Of a stretch of DNA of 39,754 nucleotides, positions 31,413 through 38,655 are shown one piece after another. A program made the position numbers and the translations under genes. Below the pieces are notes generated by a model. That model was not told where the DNA came from. It worked only from the letters and a program-made list of their open reading frames with translations, and made no database searches. How positions within the stretch are numbered: the stretch's first letter is position 1; each line of letters begins with the position of its first letter. Origin of the DNA: Acidobacteriaceae bacterium (GTDB lineage Bacteria > Acidobacteriota > Terriglobia > Terriglobales > Acidobacteriaceae); assembly GCA_027365415.1 (NCBI GenBank), contig DAHXNK010000011.1, positions 1-39,754 on the forward strand, in the 5' to 3' direction.

Positions 31413-33671
31413 TTATTGGGCCATCGCTTCGCTCGTCCGTAGTTCATTCGGTCGCACCTCGTTGGTTCGTACTTCGTTCGGTCGTATCTCATTGCCGCGA
31501 ATCATGCCCAGCGAACGTACCCGAACATCGGCGGAGATCTCGGATGGAGCCAGCACGGTAACACGCGGCAGAATCGGCTCCAACCAGCGCCGCAGATAAA
31601 AACGGGCCGGACTGGAACAGAGAAGCACGGGCATCGCCGAAGTAGGCACCTCCCCGATGAGGCGTTTCAAAGAGTCCACGATGCGGCGCAGAAAATTTCC
31701 TGCGCCGCGAATCGACTGGGGGCCCTCGCCCAACATGCGCAGCGCGCCTTCGCTATCGAGCAACGCGACGATCTCCTCTTCGAGCGCCGGTTCGAGCACA
31801 AAGGCCCGCAGCACGCCTTCGCCGTCCAGCAGCGGCTGCACCAGCGAGCGACCCATCGACTGCCGAATGGTCTCAACCAGATGCACCACGTTCTTATTGC
31901 CTGCCGCCGCCTCAACCATCACCTCTAAAATCGAGCCGAGGTCGCGGATGGAGACCTGCTCGCGCAACAACTGTTGCAGGACGCGCTGCACCTCACCCAG
32001 CGTCATCAGCTTGGGCACCAGTTCCTCAATCAGCTTGGGATGGGTTTCGCCCAGACCTTCAAGCAGACGCTTGGTCTCGGCGCGACCCAGCAGCCGATGC
32101 GCCTCGCGCCGGATCACCTCACCCAGATGCGTTCCAATCACCGTTGTTGGATCGACCACGGAGTAGCCAGCCGCGATGGCCTGCTCCTCATACGCGGGCT
32201 GAATCCAGCGCGCAGTCACGCCAAAGGCAGGCTCGCGAGTCTCAATGCCAGGAATGGCGCGTGCTCTGGGATCGGCATTGACCGCCAGCAGGCAGGTGCC
32301 CTCCGTATGCCAGCGCGCAATCTCCACGCCACGCAGCGAGAGCGCATACTCGCGTGGCTTCAGCCGCAGATTGTCAGTAATATGCACGGGCGGAACAATA
32401 AAGCCCAGCTCCGTCGCCAGATGACGGCGCAGCGCGCGCACCCGCTGCAACATCTGCCCACCCTGTTTCTCATCGACCAGCGGGATCAACTGGAAGCCAA
32501 TCTCCAGGCTCAGATCGTCCATCTGCAACAGCGAAGCGAGATTTTCCGCCTTGGCCGCCTCCGTGGGCTTGGCCTCTGCTGCCTCCGCCGCCACCATCTC
32601 GGCCTCACTCAGCATCGGAGTATCTGGCATCTTGTAGGCGATATAGCCTAGGCCAAGCCCCAGCAGCAGAAAGGGCAGCTTGGGCAGGCCGGGAATCATC
32701 GCCATCACCGTCAATAGTCCAGCGGCGATCCAGAGCGTGTTCCGCCGCCGCAGCAGTTGCGATCCAATCTCTCCGCCCAGCGATCCGGTGGAGGAAGAGG
32801 CCCGCGTCAACACCACCGCGCCAGCCACAGAAACCAGTAGCGACGGAATCATGGTGGCCAGACCGTCGCCAACCGTCAACACGGTATAGGTTTTAAGCGC
32901 CTCGCCAATGGCAATGTTCTGCTGAAAGACCCCAATCAGCAATCCGGCAAAGATGTTGATCGTGGTGATAAGAATGGTGGCCAGAGAATCGCGTTGATTG
33001 AAGCGCGCCGCGCCATCCATCGCGCCATAAAACTCCGCTTCGCGGGCGATAGCATCGCGCCGTTTCTTCGCGGTAACTTCGTTAATCATCCCCGCATTTA
33101 GATCGGCATCAATAGCCATCTGCTTGCCCGGCAGAGCGTCGAGCGTAAAGCGCGCCGTCACCTCCGCCGTGCGCACTGCGCCGTGGCTAACCACCAAAAA
33201 CTGAATGGCAATCAACGCCAGAAAGAGCACGAAGCCTACAACGTAATTGCCGCCCACAACAAACTGTCCAAAGGCTTGAATCACCTGTCCGGCGGCCTGC
33301 GTGCCCTCGTAGCCATGCAGCAGAATCCGGCGACTGGAGGCAAGGTTGAGCGAGAGCCGAAAGAGCGTCAGCAACAGCAGCAGCGTTGGGAAAACGGAGA
33401 ACTCCACCGCGCGGCGCAACTGCACTGCCGAGAGAAAGACCACGATGGAAGCCGCAACGGACAGAGACAGAAGCATGTCGAGCGCAAAGGCGGGCAGCGG
33501 AATCAGCATCACCAGCACCATGCTGATGGCCGCGGCTGGCAGCAACATCTCCTGCAGGCGGCGACTGGCCTCTGGCGTCAGAAACTTCCCAAGAAACCCT
33601 GCAGCTCCGGCACCTTGCGGCACTCCGGGAGGCGCTTTCAGCGGATTTTGAACCACCACTTGCGTGCTCAT
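31413..33671 (-). CDS. flhA: FlhA, flagellar type III export gate protein
   Basis: A 752-residue FlhA, the nonameric gate and docking ring of the export apparatus. Eight hydrophobic segments lie in about residues 40-345, including the FHIPEP-type region; ARFTLDALPGKQMAIDADLN and DAIAREAEFYGAMDGAARF are the conserved cytoplasmic loop. The soluble C-domain includes VHITDNLRLKPREYALSLRG and LGEVIRREAHRLLGRAETKR. The last residues carry 4.6 copies of a pentapeptide NE[IVL]R[PT], an addition to the normal C-terminus. AAGGAG precedes the start, and the start codon overlaps the flhB stop by 4 bp. It is followed by fliA with no flhF or flhG between. Confidence 0.98.
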   Translation of the reverse strand: MSTQVVVQNPLKAPPGVPQGAGAAGFLGKFLTPEASRRLQEMLLPAAAISMVLVMLIPLPAFALDMLLSLSVAASIVVFLSAVQLRRAVEFSVFPTLLLLLTLFRLSLNLASSRRILLHGYEGTQAAGQVIQAFGQFVVGGNYVVGFVLFLALIAIQFLVVSHGAVRTAEVTARFTLDALPGKQMAIDADLNAGMINEVTAKKRRDAIAREAEFYGAMDGAARFNQRDSLATILITTINIFAGLLIGVFQQNIAIGEALKTYTVLTVGDGLATMIPSLLVSVAGAVVLTRASSSTGSLGGEIGSQLLRRRNTLWIAAGLLTVMAMIPGLPKLPFLLLGLGLGYIAYKMPDTPMLSEAEMVAAEAAEAKPTEAAKAENLASLLQMDDLSLEIGFQLIPLVDEKQGGQMLQRVRALRRHLATELGFIVPPVHITDNLRLKPREYALSLRGVEIARWHTEGTCLLAVNADPRARAIPGIETREPAFGVTARWIQPAYEEQAIAAGYSVVDPTTVIGTHLGEVIRREAHRLLGRAETKRLLEGLGETHPKLIEELVPKLMTLGEVQRVLQQLLREQVSIRDLGSILEVMVEAAAGNKNVVHLVETIRQSMGRSLVQPLLDGEGVLRAFVLEPALEEEIVALLDSEGALRMLGEGPQSIRGAGNFLRRIVDSLKRLIGEVPTSAMPVLLCSSPARFYLRRWLEPILPRVTVLAPSEISADVRVRSLGMIRGNEIRPNEVRTNEVRPNELRTSEAMAQ
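31428..31493 (-). repeat. 15-bp tandem repeat coding the FlhA C-terminal tail
   Basis: About 4.6 copies of a 15-base unit encode NEIRP, NEVRT, NEVRP, NELRT and SEA just before the FlhA stop codon. Copies differ at wobble and some coding positions while the E-x-R frame is kept, which suggests expansion followed by divergence. Confidence 0.85.
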
Positions 33672-34918
33672 GCGTTCTCTCCTTCATTGTTCCCGCTACC
33701 ATGCAAGCCATCGCGACCTTCCCTGTTCCCATTGTTTTCTGCCGCCAGCAACGGCGCTTGCATCGGAGGCGCTGCGCCTGCCTGCCCGCTTCGAGCGCGC
33801 GCAGATTGCTGTGGCGCATGGCCCCGATAGTGTTCGCGGGCGCGCCGCTTTTCCTCCTCGCGCGCCTTCTCCTGCATCCGCTGGCGATAGAGGAAGGCCA
33901 GAATGGCGGCAACCGCCGCATACAAATCCTGCGGAATCGATTGCCCCGGCTCGACGCTGCGATAGAGCGAACGGGCCAGCGGAGGATTTTCGATGATTGG
34001 AATGCCCGCCCAGCGCGCCGTATCTTTGATGCGCTCGGCTTGCAGGTTGCGTCCCTTAGCCAGCACCTTGGGCGCCATCATGGTCTCAAAGTCAAAGGAA
34101 AGCGCGACCGCATAATGCGTGGGGTTGGTGATGACCACACTGGCGGCACGCACATCGGTATCCTGCTTGCGGCGGCGCATCTGGCGCTGGATGGAACGAA
34201 TACGGCTGCGAATCTGCGGATTGCCCTCAGTCTGCTTGTACTCATCGCGCATGTCATCGCGACTCATCTTGAGGCGCTGCTCCCAGCTCCGCCACTCCAC
34301 CAGATAATCCAGCGCCGACCAGCTCAGAAAGATCGCGCTGGAGACCAGCAGCGTGTGATACAGCGCGTGCAGTAGCGCCGGAATGCGAGCCAGCGAAAGC
34401 ACCGGCAAGGCGAGCACATCCTGCTCCACCGACACCAGCCCGACAAAGAGTACCAACGACGCGGGGATCATGGATTTTCCCAGTCGCGCCATCGAGCGCA
34501 GGGAAAACAGATTGCTCATATTCGTCACCGGATTGATGCGATCCGGCTTCATGATCAGCACCTCGGCGTTGAACTGCAGGCCTCCGTTCTGCGCGATGCC
34601 GACGGCCAGCGTCGCCACCAGCGTCGCCGTCAGCACCAGAGCCACCGGCAACCAGAGCGGAGCCAGACAACTCCGCATCAGATCGGACATCACCAAGCCC
34701 TGTCCCACGCTCAGATCAACATGTGTACTAAAGAGGAGGGACTGCTCCAACACTCCGCGCCAGCCAATGACAAACGGCACAGTTACAGAGCCAAGCACCC
34801 ACACGCCAGCCAGCGTTCCCAGCGCGCTAGTCAACTCGCGGCTGCGCACGCCATCGCCCTTTTTGCGCGCCTCCTGCTTGCGATGCGGGGTTGCTTTTTC
34901 TGTCTTCTCGCCTGCCAT
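33668..34918 (-). CDS. flhB: FlhB, export switch protein
   Basis: A 416-residue FlhB, which changes export from rod/hook to filament substrates. It begins MAGEKTEKATPHRKQEARKK, the family N-terminus. Four hydrophobic helices lie at about 35-55, 85-110, 150-165 and 185-205. The cytoplasmic domain has the self-cleaving NPTH (residues 265-268) in VVITNPTHYAVALSF and the following LAKGRNLQAERIKDTARW. The last 75 residues are an extra low-complexity Arg/Ala/Gly-rich tail beyond the usual end near YRQRMQEK. AGGGAAA lies upstream of the ATG. It overlaps flhA by 4 bp. Confidence 0.97.
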   Translation of the reverse strand: MAGEKTEKATPHRKQEARKKGDGVRSRELTSALGTLAGVWVLGSVTVPFVIGWRGVLEQSLLFSTHVDLSVGQGLVMSDLMRSCLAPLWLPVALVLTATLVATLAVGIAQNGGLQFNAEVLIMKPDRINPVTNMSNLFSLRSMARLGKSMIPASLVLFVGLVSVEQDVLALPVLSLARIPALLHALYHTLLVSSAIFLSWSALDYLVEWRSWEQRLKMSRDDMRDEYKQTEGNPQIRSRIRSIQRQMRRRKQDTDVRAASVVITNPTHYAVALSFDFETMMAPKVLAKGRNLQAERIKDTARWAGIPIIENPPLARSLYRSVEPGQSIPQDLYAAVAAILAFLYRQRMQEKAREEEKRRAREHYRGHAPQQSARARSGQAGAAPPMQAPLLAAENNGNREGRDGLHGSGNNEGENA

Positions 34919-34969
34919 ATCGTTTCCCTGTCAACGCCTGCGGGTTTCGTTTTCGCCTGCGATATTTCT

Positions 34970-35740
34970 TTACCTGTGCGGCCCGGAGGCTATCACCAAC
35001 TGCATGGCCGGATTCAGCAGGCCAGTAAAACGCGCCTCAATGTACCGAGGCCAGATGCCGAGCGAGCCAATCAACACCACATATCCAACCAATGTTTTTA
35101 GGGGCAGGCCAACAAACAAAACCGGCAACTGCGGCGAAAGTCGCCCCATCAGCGCCACCGTAATATCCACCATCATCGTGGCCGCCAGAACCGGAGCGGC
35201 CAGTTGCACCGCCGCCAGAAAAACGCCCCCAACCATGCCGATCAACACCACGCCCGTTCGCCCTGGCACCAGTGCCTGGCCCGCAGGAACGATCACGAAG
35301 GAACGCATCACGGCGGCCAGCAACGTGCGATCCAACCCGGCAGAGAACAAAACTAAACTCCCGATCAGAGAAAGCATCTGGCTGAGTATTGGCGTCTCCA
35401 CCGAAGAGTTGGGGTCAAGCACATTGACCAGAGAAAAACTCATTTGAAATCCCAACAACTGTCCGGCGAAGACAATCATTTCGCTCAACATGCGCAGAGA
35501 AAATCCAAAGATGAAACCTACGCCCAACTCCCCGGCCACCGAAGCCAGACCCAGCGTCATCGGCCCAGCGCTTTGCGTGGCTGCCACCGGAACCAACAAC
35601 ACCGTCAGCGCCACCACAAAGCCGAGCTTGACCTGCGGGGGAATCGCCTGCGAGGAGAAGATGGGGCCAAAGACCATCAAGCCGCTGAGCCGGATCATCA
35701 CCAGCACGGCTGCGATCAAAAACTGGCTCCAGTCCTGCAT
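34970..35740 (-). CDS. fliR: FliR, export gate protein
   Basis: A 256-residue polytopic protein of the export gate. It has about six membrane helices; PIFSSQAIPPQVKLGFVVAL and GFIFGFSLRMLSEMIVFAGQ with LLGFQMSF are conserved FliR segments. The C-terminal part, LSPQLPVLFVGLPLKTLVGY, is equally typical. TAGGAAG precedes the ATG. The order fliP-fliQ-fliR-flhB-flhA is the standard export cluster. Confidence 0.95.
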   Translation of the reverse strand: MQDWSQFLIAAVLVMIRLSGLMVFGPIFSSQAIPPQVKLGFVVALTVLLVPVAATQSAGPMTLGLASVAGELGVGFIFGFSLRMLSEMIVFAGQLLGFQMSFSLVNVLDPNSSVETPILSQMLSLIGSLVLFSAGLDRTLLAAVMRSFVIVPAGQALVPGRTGVVLIGMVGGVFLAAVQLAAPVLAATMMVDITVALMGRLSPQLPVLFVGLPLKTLVGYVVLIGSLGIWPRYIEARFTGLLNPAMQLVIASGPHR

Positions 35741-35840
35741 GAATACTTCCTATCTGTATCGCGCCAGAATGGACTGGCTCTTTTCTGTGGGCTTGCGTGT
35801 CAAACAGCTTCGATGTTTTCTTCTTTCCGCCAATTTTTCT

Positions 35841-36110
35841 TTACCCCAGATACCGATGCATATTCGTCCAAAGCTGAATGGTGTACTCGACCAGTTGACG
35901 CAGCATCCACGGCATTCCCACCACCGAACCCAGGGCGATCACAGCCAGGCGCGGCACCGTCGTAATGCTCTGCTCCTGAATCGAAGTCAAGGTCTGCACC
36001 AGGCTGAGCAGTACGCTGACCAGCGCCGATGCCAGCAAGAGCGGCGCGCACAGCAAGAACGCTTCCAGCAGCAGATGCCGCGCCAGTTCTGTTACTTGAT
36101 CCGGCCCCAT
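35841..36110 (-). CDS. fliQ: FliQ, export gate protein
   Basis: An 89-residue protein with two membrane helices (about 14-38 and 50-72), the normal size and layout for FliQ. LLLASALVSVLLSLVQTLTS and IQEQSITTVPRLAVI carry the conserved loop Q-x-Q-x-x-x-I-x-x-x-P-[RK]. AAGGGAG lies about 8 bases before the ATG. The 100 bases between it and fliR hold no recognisable signal. Confidence 0.95.
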   Translation of the reverse strand: MGPDQVTELARHLLLEAFLLCAPLLLASALVSVLLSLVQTLTSIQEQSITTVPRLAVIALGSVVGMPWMLRQLVEYTIQLWTNMHRYLG

Positions 36111-36123
36111 CGTCTCTCCCTTT

Positions 36124-36825
36124 CTAAAAACTCTTCAACAACGTTCCCGCCAGCAGATTCCATCCATCCACCATCACGAACAGTAAAATCTTGAGCGGCG
36201 TGGAGATGATGACTGGCGGCAATTGCAACATGCCAATCGAAGTCGTAATCGATGCAATCACCAGATCGACCAGCAGAAACGGCAGAAAAAGTACCGCGCC
36301 AATTTGAAATCCGGCCTTCAACTCCGACAGCATGTAAGCCGGAACCACCACGCGCATGGGCAGGTCTTCCGGCTTGGCCGGACGCTCCGGCAGCGTGGCC
36401 GAGGCAAAGAGTGCCAAGTCCTTTTCCCGTGCATAATGCAGCATGAAATGCTTGGGCGGCTCAACGCCACGGTTGATGGCCTCCATGCCGCCAATCTGCC
36501 CCATGCGAAAGGGTTCCACCGCATCGTGATCCACCTGCATCAGCACCGGCTGCATCAAAAACCAGGTCATCATCAGGCCAAGCGCCATCAACACCTGATT
36601 GCTCGGCGCGGTCTGCGTGCCCAGCGCCTGACGCAGAAAGTGAAAGACCACCAACAAACGCACCATCGGCGTCATCGCCAGCAACAGCGCTGGCAACAGC
36701 GTCAGAAAAGTCAGCAGGAAGACAATCGTCCAGGGAACGGTTCCGTTGCCGGCAATCTCCAGACCATTGGCGTTGGGCAACAACGCGGGCTTTGGAACCG
36801 CCAGAATCAAGGCAAGTACAGTCAT
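36124..36825 (-). CDS. fliP: FliP, export gate protein
   Basis: A 233-residue FliP, the main subunit of the FliPQR pore. A cleavable N-terminal hydrophobic segment is followed by VFLLTFLTLLPALLLAMTPM and VRLLVVFHFLRQALGTQTAP, with SNQVLMALGLMMTWFLMQPV, which are signature segments. PAYMLSELKAGFQIGAVLFL and PPVIISTPLKILLFVMVDGW are conserved near the end. ATG 36825 is preferred over a GTG two codons earlier because GAGGAG is then well spaced. The ATGA at 36822-36825 overlaps the fliO stop. Confidence 0.97.
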   Translation of the reverse strand: MTVLALILAVPKPALLPNANGLEIAGNGTVPWTIVFLLTFLTLLPALLLAMTPMVRLLVVFHFLRQALGTQTAPSNQVLMALGLMMTWFLMQPVLMQVDHDAVEPFRMGQIGGMEAINRGVEPPKHFMLHYAREKDLALFASATLPERPAKPEDLPMRVVVPAYMLSELKAGFQIGAVLFLPFLLVDLVIASITTSIGMLQLPPVIISTPLKILLFVMVDGWNLLAGTLLKSF

Positions 36826-37319
36826 GCGCACTCCTCAACGGCTCGCGTGTCCTCTGCGGCAGGAGTGTCTTCGGCGACCAGATTTTCTGGGAGAAGATTT
36901 TTTTTACCCTCTTCAGCGCCAACCGCGACAATCGCCGTCACGCTGTCGGCCCCGCCTCCCACCAAATAGCGCTGCCCTTCCACCTCCACCAGCGTGATTG
37001 TCTTCCGTCCGCCCAGAGCCAGATGGCCGACCAGTCGCATGTCAGGTCGCGTGGCCGCAGAAACTCCTCCCGCGCAGCGCGCAACCAGCCAGCGCCAGCC
37101 GCGCTGCCCCAGCGCCATCAAAGGCGATTGCGCCAGCACGGGGAAATGGCCTCCGGCTGATTGCGCCTTATTTTTTTTCGCTGCTTTTTTCGCTCTTTTT
37201 TTTGCCTCCAGAGCGCCTCTTCCCTCCAGGGCAACAGGCCCCTCACCTGCGGAGGACATCAGGGCTTCCTTCGACAGTAAATTCTCGATGTATGTATTCC
37301 ACGTCCATGTCGCTGGCAT
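36822..37319 (-). CDS. fliO: FliO-like protein without an obvious membrane segment
   Basis: A 165-residue protein immediately before fliP, the usual place for FliO, which helps FliP fold. The core RLVGHLALGGRKTITLVEVE then GQRYLVGGGADSVTAIVAV is the FliO pattern. FliO normally begins with a membrane helix; here the N-terminal 60 residues are Lys/Ala-rich (KKRAKKAAKKNKAQ) and no hydrophobic stretch of sufficient length is seen. The coding strand has A-runs of 8, 6 and 8 within 33 bases (37171-37203) and another A8 at 36898-36905. ATG 37319 or 37259 could be used; both have AGGA-type sites. It overlaps fliP by 4 bp. Confidence 0.75.
   Translation of the reverse strand: MPATWTWNTYIENLLSKEALMSSAGEGPVALEGRGALEAKKRAKKAAKKNKAQSAGGHFPVLAQSPLMALGQRGWRWLVARCAGGVSAATRPDMRLVGHLALGGRKTITLVEVEGQRYLVGGGADSVTAIVAVGAEEGKKNLLPENLVAEDTPAAEDTRAVEECA
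37171..37203 (-). repeat. Clustered homopolymer A-tracts in fliO
   Basis: On the coding strand A8 (37203-37196), A6 (37190-37185) and A8 (37178-37171) are separated by 5-6 bases. They encode paired lysines. Such tracts are prone to replication and transcription slippage. Confidence 0.9.
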
Positions 37320-37371
37320 TGCTCGGCTTCCTATCTTGCGTCCCTAGAAAAAACCACACCTCGTTGCTTGC

Positions 37372-37755
37372 CTACAGCAATCGTGTCAGACGTACAGCCA
37401 TCTCCTGCTCGACGGTCTCCACGTCCACCCAGGCCAGTTGCACCGCGCCTGCGGAGAGTGGAAGGTCGTCTCCATTCGGCCACTCCGTCACTACCACCGA
37501 TCCAACTTCAAGCATAAGAAGATCGCGCACACGAAAGGCTGGAACCGGCAAGCCGATGGACAACGTGATTGGCAACCAATCGACCACGGGCCATCCGGCA
37601 TGAGAACTTTCGGCCACCTCTTTGGCGAAATCTTCCGCATCCTCCCGCACCTCCGCCGCGCTGCTTGCGCCCGACGCATGATTGGTGCCTTGTCCTGGCT
37701 GCAGCGCGATCTCCGTCTCGGCTCCTGCCGTCTTCTTTGCGCTGCTGGCTTCCAT
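37372..37755 (-). CDS. fliN: FliN-type flagellar switch protein, short form
   Basis: A 127-residue protein with a C-terminal SpoA/FliN domain: WLPITLSIGLPVPAFRVRDL then LMLEVGSVVVTEWPNGDDLP, and VQLAWVDVETVEQEMAVRLT. It lies between fliL and fliO, the classical fliN slot. The domain is divergent: the FliN middle with a conserved G-D-V-I-x-L is here GSVVVTEW, and the usual closing segment is altered. The N-terminal 50 residues are Ala/Glu/Gly-rich. GAGGAAAA precedes the ATG. It may be the structural FliN or a distinct C-ring or export-related protein alongside the long form at 27980-29068. Confidence 0.7.
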   Translation of the reverse strand: MEASSAKKTAGAETEIALQPGQGTNHASGASSAAEVREDAEDFAKEVAESSHAGWPVVDWLPITLSIGLPVPAFRVRDLLMLEVGSVVVTEWPNGDDLPLSAGAVQLAWVDVETVEQEMAVRLTRLL

Positions 37756-37831
37756 TGTTTTCCTCTTTCGCTCGCTTCTCGCGTCGGCCTCGTTCAGCGG
37801 CGGTTGTATTCTTCCCTCAGAACTCCAACCG

Positions 37832-38449
37832 TCAGGACTGAACGAGAAATTCCGTAAAGTAAATGTCCGTCACCTGCAAGCGCGGATCGCGCGCCACAAG
37901 CGCCTGTCGCATCAACTGCTTCAAATGCTCTTTGCCACCAGCAGCCAGAAGGTCAGCCGCCTGTTGTTCGCTGAGCAGCGTGATGATCGCGTCGCGAGCC
38001 TCTGCCTTCAGGTCAGGACCAGCGTCAGCAACCTCACTTTTCTTGTCCGATTTTTTTGCTTCGGCGGGAGCCAGCAAAACCAGCGTCAACCCAATGCGCG
38101 CATAACTGTGTCCCCCGGCATCGGCCAGGTTCACCACAAATGGATCCATCGACATCTCGACGGTAGTCGGTGGCGCTGCAGGCTTGATCTCTTTCACCAC
38201 GGCGGCCTTGGCTGGTGCTGCGGATGTCTTGCCATGACTGTGGTGCCGCTTCCACCACAAACCGCCCGCCGCAAAGCCAGCTAGCAGCAGCAACGCGCCG
38301 CCGCCAATCAGCAGCCAGCGCAGCAAGCCGCCGGATTTGCTACCGGACATTTCCGCTGGGGTGGAGGATGCCGCTTCGGTTCCCGCAGAAGGGCCGCCTA
38401 TCTTTGCGCCTGAATTCTTGAGAATGCTGGGTTTGGGTGTCGTCGCCAT
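37832..38449 (-). CDS. fliL: FliL, flagellar stator-associated membrane protein
   Basis: A 205-residue FliL with one membrane helix (about 43-63, LLRWLLIGGGALLLLAGFAA) and a periplasmic domain that forms rings around the stator. MDPFVVNLADAGGHSYARIG, LTLVL and ARDAIITLLSEQQAADLLAA are typical, as is the ending VTDIYFTEFLVQS. The N-terminal cytoplasmic part is longer than usual (about 42 residues); an internal ATG at 38350 would give a normal one, but neither start has a clear ribosome binding site. A sigma-54-like promoter lies at 38466-38479, so the predicted transcript starts only about 5 bases before ATG 38449. Confidence 0.93.
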   Translation of the reverse strand: MATTPKPSILKNSGAKIGGPSAGTEAASSTPAEMSGSKSGGLLRWLLIGGGALLLLAGFAAGGLWWKRHHSHGKTSAAPAKAAVVKEIKPAAPPTTVEMSMDPFVVNLADAGGHSYARIGLTLVLLAPAEAKKSDKKSEVADAGPDLKAEARDAIITLLSEQQAADLLAAGGKEHLKQLMRQALVARDPRLQVTDIYFTEFLVQS

Positions 38450-38465
38450 AGTGACAAGCTAGAGT

Positions 38466-38479
38466 GCAGCAGAGGTGCC
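38466..38479 (-). promoter_or_regulatory. Sigma-54-like promoter before fliL
   Basis: On the minus strand GG (38479-38478), 10 bases, GC (38467-38466), in TTCGGCACCTCTGCTGCACT. The GGCAC and TGCA cores match the RpoN consensus TGGCAC-N5-TTGCA well. The block to about 38505 (ending TTTTCTAATC on the minus strand) recurs before flgF. The remaining sequence to the flgE stop contains a 16-bp palindrome at 38544-38559. Confidence 0.65.
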
Positions 38480-38543
38480 GAATCTAGATGGGAAAGATTA
38501 GAAAATTCTTGAAAATCTCGACAGCCTCGCTGCCTGCCGCGAT

Positions 38544-38559
38544 TTCGGCGCGCGCCGAA
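38544..38559. promoter_or_regulatory. Perfect 16-bp palindrome upstream of the fliL promoter
   Basis: TTCGGCGCGCGCCGAA reads the same on both strands. It lies in the 206-base flgE-fliL gap, about 90-105 bases upstream of the predicted sigma-54 start point, where enhancer sites for RpoN activators usually sit. It could instead be an RNA hairpin after flgE, but no T-tract follows. Confidence 0.4.
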
Positions 38560-38655
38560 GAGCATAGCGTTCCGGGAGCGCAGCACGAAGCGGTCGATGG
38601 ACGGCTCCGTGCTACTCTCCGGTTTCTGTTGCGAAGGACTGCGCCCTGCTGCGAG

